A stretch of DNA of 10,383 nucleotides, from the NCBI GenBank assembly GCA_027579435.1, contig JANBPK010001794.1:1-10383 (forward strand). Reading direction: 5' to 3'. A program made the translations under genes and the position numbers. The stretch comes from Candolleomyces eurysporus. Its lineage: Eukaryota > Basidiomycota > Agaricomycetes > Agaricales > Psathyrellaceae. The notes under the pieces are model-generated. The model was given only the letters and a program-made list of their open reading frames with translations. It was not told the DNA's origin and made no database searches. Positions within the stretch are counted from its first letter, which is position 1. Each line of letters opens with the position of its first letter. Of this stretch, positions 7,239 to 10,383 are shown piece by piece.

Positions 7239-8886
7239 TCAGTAGTATTCCCGAGGCCCTACACTGATTGCCATCCCACAACAGCGCCGTAAAGCATTGA
7301 CATAAGGGTTATCGTCGTCCTGGTGATTCCCCAAACGCCGTGCCTTTTGGTAAACCACTATCACTTCCTTCAACGTATCCCGTCGATGAATACCATCACG
7401 CCACTCCACTGGTAGGCGCCATCGAAGAAACACCAGTATATCATCGAAAGGGATATTCGGGTCGATTTCGAGGAGCTCGAGGACTTCGAGGCGGGGTAAA
7501 CTGATGGATGGGGAACGGAACTCTCGAAAAAATGTTGCATTCCCAAGATCGTGCAGCTTAAGGTGAGTTATGAACGGAAGACCGTGAAGGAGGGTTGCCA
7601 TATCTTCGTCCGAGTCCGTGAACGACCAACCGCGTATGCATAGCTGACGCAAGGTGCTTTGGCACTTGGACTGATCGACGAAAGCCAATATTTTCTTTGA
7701 AAATGAGGTGTTTTGTGGCGAGAGCCTAGTCCCAAAATTTAAGGGCTGGATATCGAGGGCGACGAGGTTCGGGGTGCGGAGAAAACGAAAAATGTTGATG
7801 GAACCAGGTATCAGTCTTCGCAAACGCAAGGTCCGCAAGTTCGGAAGTTCTACCACAATGGAGAGTTGGGAAAGGGTGAGATCGTTTGGATGGCCGAGGA
7901 TTTCCAATGTTAGAGTTTCAACATTGTGACAATGCATCAGCATCTCCAGCCACTGTTTACCCTCCCAGTCCGAGGAGAATGACAGGTTTGTCAAACGTTG
8001 CAGAACCTCCGGTTCGATGTTGAGCGAAAGTCCGGAAGTGTCATCGACTTCACTCAATGCAGCGCTAGCTGGGAGACTGAAACTGAGAGAGGTGATGCTG
8101 TGGGGTATATGAAGGTGTGGCAACTCTGCTGGATCCGGAGGATCATCCCACTCGGAATGAAATTTCAGAGTGAGAGACCTGAGGCACTCCCAATTTGTTA
8201 TCGGATTGGAAATGGCCCTGATATACAACGCTTCAACCAAGTTCCGAAAGCATGCGGAACCTCCGTAAGAGAGGTCCAAATGATCCAGAATCGGTCCGTC
8301 CGTGAGCAACTTGGCCAACTCTGCGTTCTTCTGTTTGCATCCCGAGAGCATCTCGGCACAGTTCGACACGCCCTGCCTCTCGAGCTCGCACTGAAACCCG
8401 TCGACCGCCAGACTCTTGGGGAGATTTCCTGATCTGTTGAGCCATAATGCTATCTTCTCCAATGACCCTCCAACAGATTCGAGGTCGANCCCCCACTCTG
8501 CTCCAGAGCTGACGCGCAGAAAGCGCTGCGTCGCGCCAGCTGTGGCACACCAAGCAGAAATCTACCAGGTCTTGCCTACCCAGCTCGTATAAGACTCCAT
8601 CTGGGAGTGCCAAGCTAAAAATCTGCCCCAATATCTCGACCGGCATTTGACGCATCGGGGAGAAAACTGCCTCGTGCAGCCGCAGGTCTTTTTCGAGTTC
8701 TTGGAGTCGTGCCTTCGCTTCAGCAACCTCGGTCTTGAGACGATCGATCCCTCTTTGGACGGCGATTGCTTCCCCAGGACTGGGGACCTCGTTAGTGGAG
8801 AGTATGCGGGCATATTCCTCACGTTGGGCCATATCGAGTGGATGATGAGCGCGCTGGTTCAAGGAGCTTCGAGTGATCACTGGCAT
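7239..8886 (-). CDS. F-box-like domain protein with coiled coil and LRR-like C-terminus
   Basis: Probable substrate-recognition subunit of an SCF (Skp1-Cul1-F-box) ubiquitin ligase. It is a single exon. With the N at 8489 ignored, the span is 1647 nt, exactly 549 codons, with no internal stop; with the N counted, the frame breaks after residue 132 (SRVG). Order: short basic N-terminus; coiled coil at about 38-72 (IDRLKTEVAEAKARLQELEKD); F-box at about 74-125 with the fungal signature MPVEILGQIFSLALPDG followed by FCLVCHSWRDAALSARQLW; then to residue 548 repeated leucine-rich segments such as LRSLTLKFH, LTNLSFSSDW, LRTLRLRRL and LPRLEVLELLEI, the presumed substrate surface. The end (RRCCGMAISVGPREYY) is also kept in the relic downstream. 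Met19 (8832, in an ATGGCC conserved in the relic) could be the true start, because the first ATG lies inside a cluster of five. The substrate is unknown. Confidence 0.9.
8489..8489. other. Ambiguous base N that breaks the F-box gene frame
   Basis: The N sits next to a C5 run (G5 on the coding strand). Leaving it out gives SRVGVDLESVGGSLEKIALWL and a gene length divisible by three; keeping it causes a frameshift. It is therefore best read as an assembly artefact and not a real base. Confidence 0.8.
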
Positions 8887-9563
8887 GCATCATGCATCAT
8901 GCGCCAGCCGCTGGCTATAGTCCCACTTCTCCCAGATATATGCCAGTGTGACAGCCGAATTCAACGAAAAACACCCTATCTGCTGAATACTTTTGAGGCA
9001 TCGAAGGGAGACCGAGAGGGTCACTGGTCGTTTGCAGGTGCATAGAGAAGAAAGCTAGAGAGAGTTCTAAAGCCTTTGCACGGAGAAATGTCAGGAAAAG
9101 CGATTTGAGCAGCACCGTGCTTGGCTCTGAATTTCCTTACCGTATCCATAATATACCAGGAGCCAGGAGAAGGTGCAGAAGAAAAGCGATCGCAAGGCAT
9201 ATATTGAGATAAGTACTACAATATGTTGAAACTAGACAGAAAGTAAGACAAACTTAAGAGCAAAGGGAAGAAGGGAACACGACAACTAGAAGCAATAGAT
9301 ATGATTACAACAAATAATAGGTCGAGAGACTATAGCAGTAACTGTATGACGAACTCGAGATGAGAGAGAGAGAGATTTCCGACGCCCGAAATCCGAGATA
9401 AAACCCAAAATCAGGAAAAAAAAGAGATAGCAGGAAGATAAGGAGAGTAGAAGAATGAAGCAACTCCGGGAAGCAGCGGGCAAAACAAAAGGCTGATACA
9501 TAGATACCATACAAGAAGATATCAAGATACATAGCACACCCGGACTTGGATACAATACCCAAT
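8887..9563. other. Intergenic region: F-box 5' flank and 3' flank of the Gln-rich gene
   Basis: About 680 nt. Next to the F-box start is a cluster of overlapping ATGs (8884-8900). Farther out is repeat copy B (9329-9480), inside an A/G-rich plus strand (about 9205-9480) that includes a (GA)n tract at 9364-9373. The plus-strand open frame 8647-9045 is antisense to the F-box gene and has no features of its own. I see no independent gene. Confidence 0.5.
9329..9480. repeat. Duplicated flank, copy B
   Basis: Partner of 6993-7140, same orientation, about 2.34 kb away. It lies 443 nt upstream of the F-box start, whereas copy A lies only about 175 nt upstream of the relic's start, so the relic's flank has lost about 265 nt or the F-box gene's flank has gained them. 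It also falls within the 3' flank of the Gln-rich gene that ends at 9564. Confidence 0.75.
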
Positions 9564-10383
9564 TCAATCACCCAAAAAATGACGCGGAGTACCAACCTGC
9601 AAAGAAAAAACCCCTCGTAAGCACACAACCCAATATCAAAAACCAACAAGNAAAAACGCACGTTGCTCATATAAGTCTGCCAAGTCTCCTGAAGCCTTGG
9701 ATCCTCAGCCGCAATACCCCTCAACGCTCCCTCTGGCGTATAATGATACGCTGCCGGATGCTGCTGCTGCTGCTGTGGCACTTGCTGCTGACCATGTCCA
9801 TTAGCACCACCACCACCCTGCTGCTGCACATACGATGACGACGACGACGACGACGCAGCANTGGCCCGACGCCATCCCGTTTCCATAGGCCGAAGCACTA
9901 GGCGCCGCAGACCAATAATAATTCGGCTCATCCCTCGCAGGAGGGTACTGCTGCGACTGCATCGAATGCTGCTGCTGCTGTGGCGGCGGCGGCGGCGGAT
10001 GCCCCGAAGGTCCCGCTCCACTCTGGTCATACACCGGCGACGGGCTATAATGCGACGGACCAGCCTGAGCAGGTTCAGGCGACATACTGTACAGCATGTG
10101 CTGCTGCTGCTGCTGCTCAGGATGGACAGACGAAGTCGACGGCGAATGGTGGTGACGATGATGCCCGCTATGCGNTCGAGCCCCTGCCCACCGCAGGTTG
10201 CTGTTGCTGATAAGGGCTTGGCACAGACTGCCCAGGCTGCTGATACGCCTGCTGAATGTTACTCATCGACCTCGAAGGGATCCGGTGGAGAGTATGCGAA
10301 GGCCCCGGAACAGGTCCTGAAGAGTACGGGCTAGGATCCGTATCCATAGGCCTCGAATACGACGCCCGATGGGACGACGAGTC
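9564..10383 (-). CDS. Gln/Ser/Pro/His-rich regulatory-type protein, C-terminal part (possible transcription factor)
   Basis: The 5' end lies beyond 10383, and the frame is open from the window edge. Ignoring the Ns at 10175 and 9861 gives one continuous reading. It includes NIQQAYQQPGQSVPSPYQQQQ, a His-rich HSGHHRHHHSPS, Q5 before HMLYSMSPEPAQAGPSHY, P6Q4, a run of Ser encoded by TCG repeats, GGGGANGHGQQQVPQQQQQ, and an ordered tail GIAAEDPRLQETWQTYMSNV. A GT-AG intron (9597-9661, with one N inside; GTGCGT...TTTCTTTGCAG) joins this to a last exon GTPRHFLGD, ending at TGA 9564-9566. Long Gln/Ser/Pro tracts and a short conserved C-terminal tail are common in basidiomycete transcriptional regulators, including Zn2-Cys6 factors. 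No DNA-binding domain is in view, so function is inference. Real coding sequence is likely. Confidence 0.75.
9597..9661 (-). other. Last intron of the Gln-rich gene
   Basis: On the minus strand the donor is GTGCGT and the acceptor TTTTTTCTTTGCAG, with a strong pyrimidine tract. It is phase 0 and joins QTYMSN to VGTPRHFLGD. The N at 9651 falls within it and does not affect the protein. Confidence 0.8.
9861..9861. other. Ambiguous base N in the Gln-rich gene
   Basis: Omitting it joins NGMASG to HAASSSSSSY in one frame. Keeping it switches to a Cys/Val-rich shadow frame on one side and an Arg-rich one on the other. Confidence 0.75.
10101..10115. repeat. (CTG)5 microsatellite encoding a Gln run
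   Basis: Five CTG units on the plus strand, read as CAG codons (QQQQQ) in the minus-strand gene. Similar CTG runs occur at about 9761-9773 and 9967-9980, and a GAC/TCG-type triplet run at about 9835-9853 encodes Ser. Such tracts can change length and can also cause assembly trouble. Confidence 0.85.
10175..10175. other. Ambiguous base N in the Gln-rich gene
   Basis: Omitting it reads VGRGSTHSGHHRHHH straight through. Keeping it gives a TAG stop two codons later. Confidence 0.75.

Noticed and set aside
7339..8715. 8-nt direct repeat (CGTGCCTT at 7339 and 8708) as the microhomology behind the relic's deletion
   Set aside because: The relic's junction lies several nucleotides away from the position this would predict, and the relic does not retain the string.
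8882..8904. CRISPR-like or tandem-repeat array
   Set aside because: Only a short overlapping ATGC pattern, without spacers.
8647..9045. 132-codon open frame on the plus strand
   Set aside because: Overlaps the F-box coding region in antisense; no features.
6900..9500. A transposable element behind the repeated flank
   Set aside because: No terminal inverted repeats, target-site duplication, transposase or reverse transcriptase motif could be seen; a local duplication explains it more simply.
9305..9600. C-terminal extension of the Gln-rich gene rich in Phe/Leu/Ser
   Set aside because: Arises only by reading through the intron 9597-9661 in the frame that counts the N; splicing gives a short ordered tail instead.

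Overview
The window reads as nuclear DNA of a filamentous basidiomycete, most likely an Agaricomycete. The evidence is densely packed genes on both strands, GT-AG introns of about 50-90 nt (plus one GC-AG intron), a battenin/CLN3 orthologue, and an 'F-box-like' protein of the coiled-coil / [SP]-P-x-E-I-L-x-x-I-F / LRR-like type that is greatly expanded in mushroom-forming fungi. The sequence is draft quality: it has four isolated single-base Ns, and two coding regions change reading frame beside G/C homopolymers.

Layout. 1-1305 (+): 3' part of a BTN1/CLN3 (battenin) gene in six exons, one of only 14 nt. 1613-2367 (+): five-exon PPIL1-type cyclophilin (155 aa) whose first intron uses a GC donor. 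2368-3020: noncoding gap between convergent genes. 4332-3021 (-): unrecognised protein of about 400 aa. 4333-4910: shared upstream region of two divergent genes. 4911-6346 (+): unrecognised multi-exon gene, model built here from splice signals. 6524-6820 (-): relic of an F-box gene that keeps its two ends, has lost the F-box and LRR-like middle, and carries frameshifts. 7239-8886 (-): essentially intact single-exon F-box protein gene, interrupted only by an N that behaves as an extra base. 10383-9564 (-): 3' end of a gene for a Gln/Ser/Pro/His-rich, low-complexity protein, possibly a transcription factor. A purine-rich repeat of about 150 bp occurs upstream of both the F-box gene and its relic, about 2.3 kb apart, which points to a local tandem duplication.

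The genes do not form one pathway. BTN1 (vacuolar/endosomal membrane) and the cyclophilin (probably spliceosomal) are housekeeping genes. The right half is a small birth-and-death zone of F-box genes. No CRISPR array, tRNA, rRNA or complete transposable element was seen. The most informative observations are the internally deleted F-box paralogue with its duplicated flank, the Ns that act as phantom insertions, and the two unrecognised genes with disputed frames.
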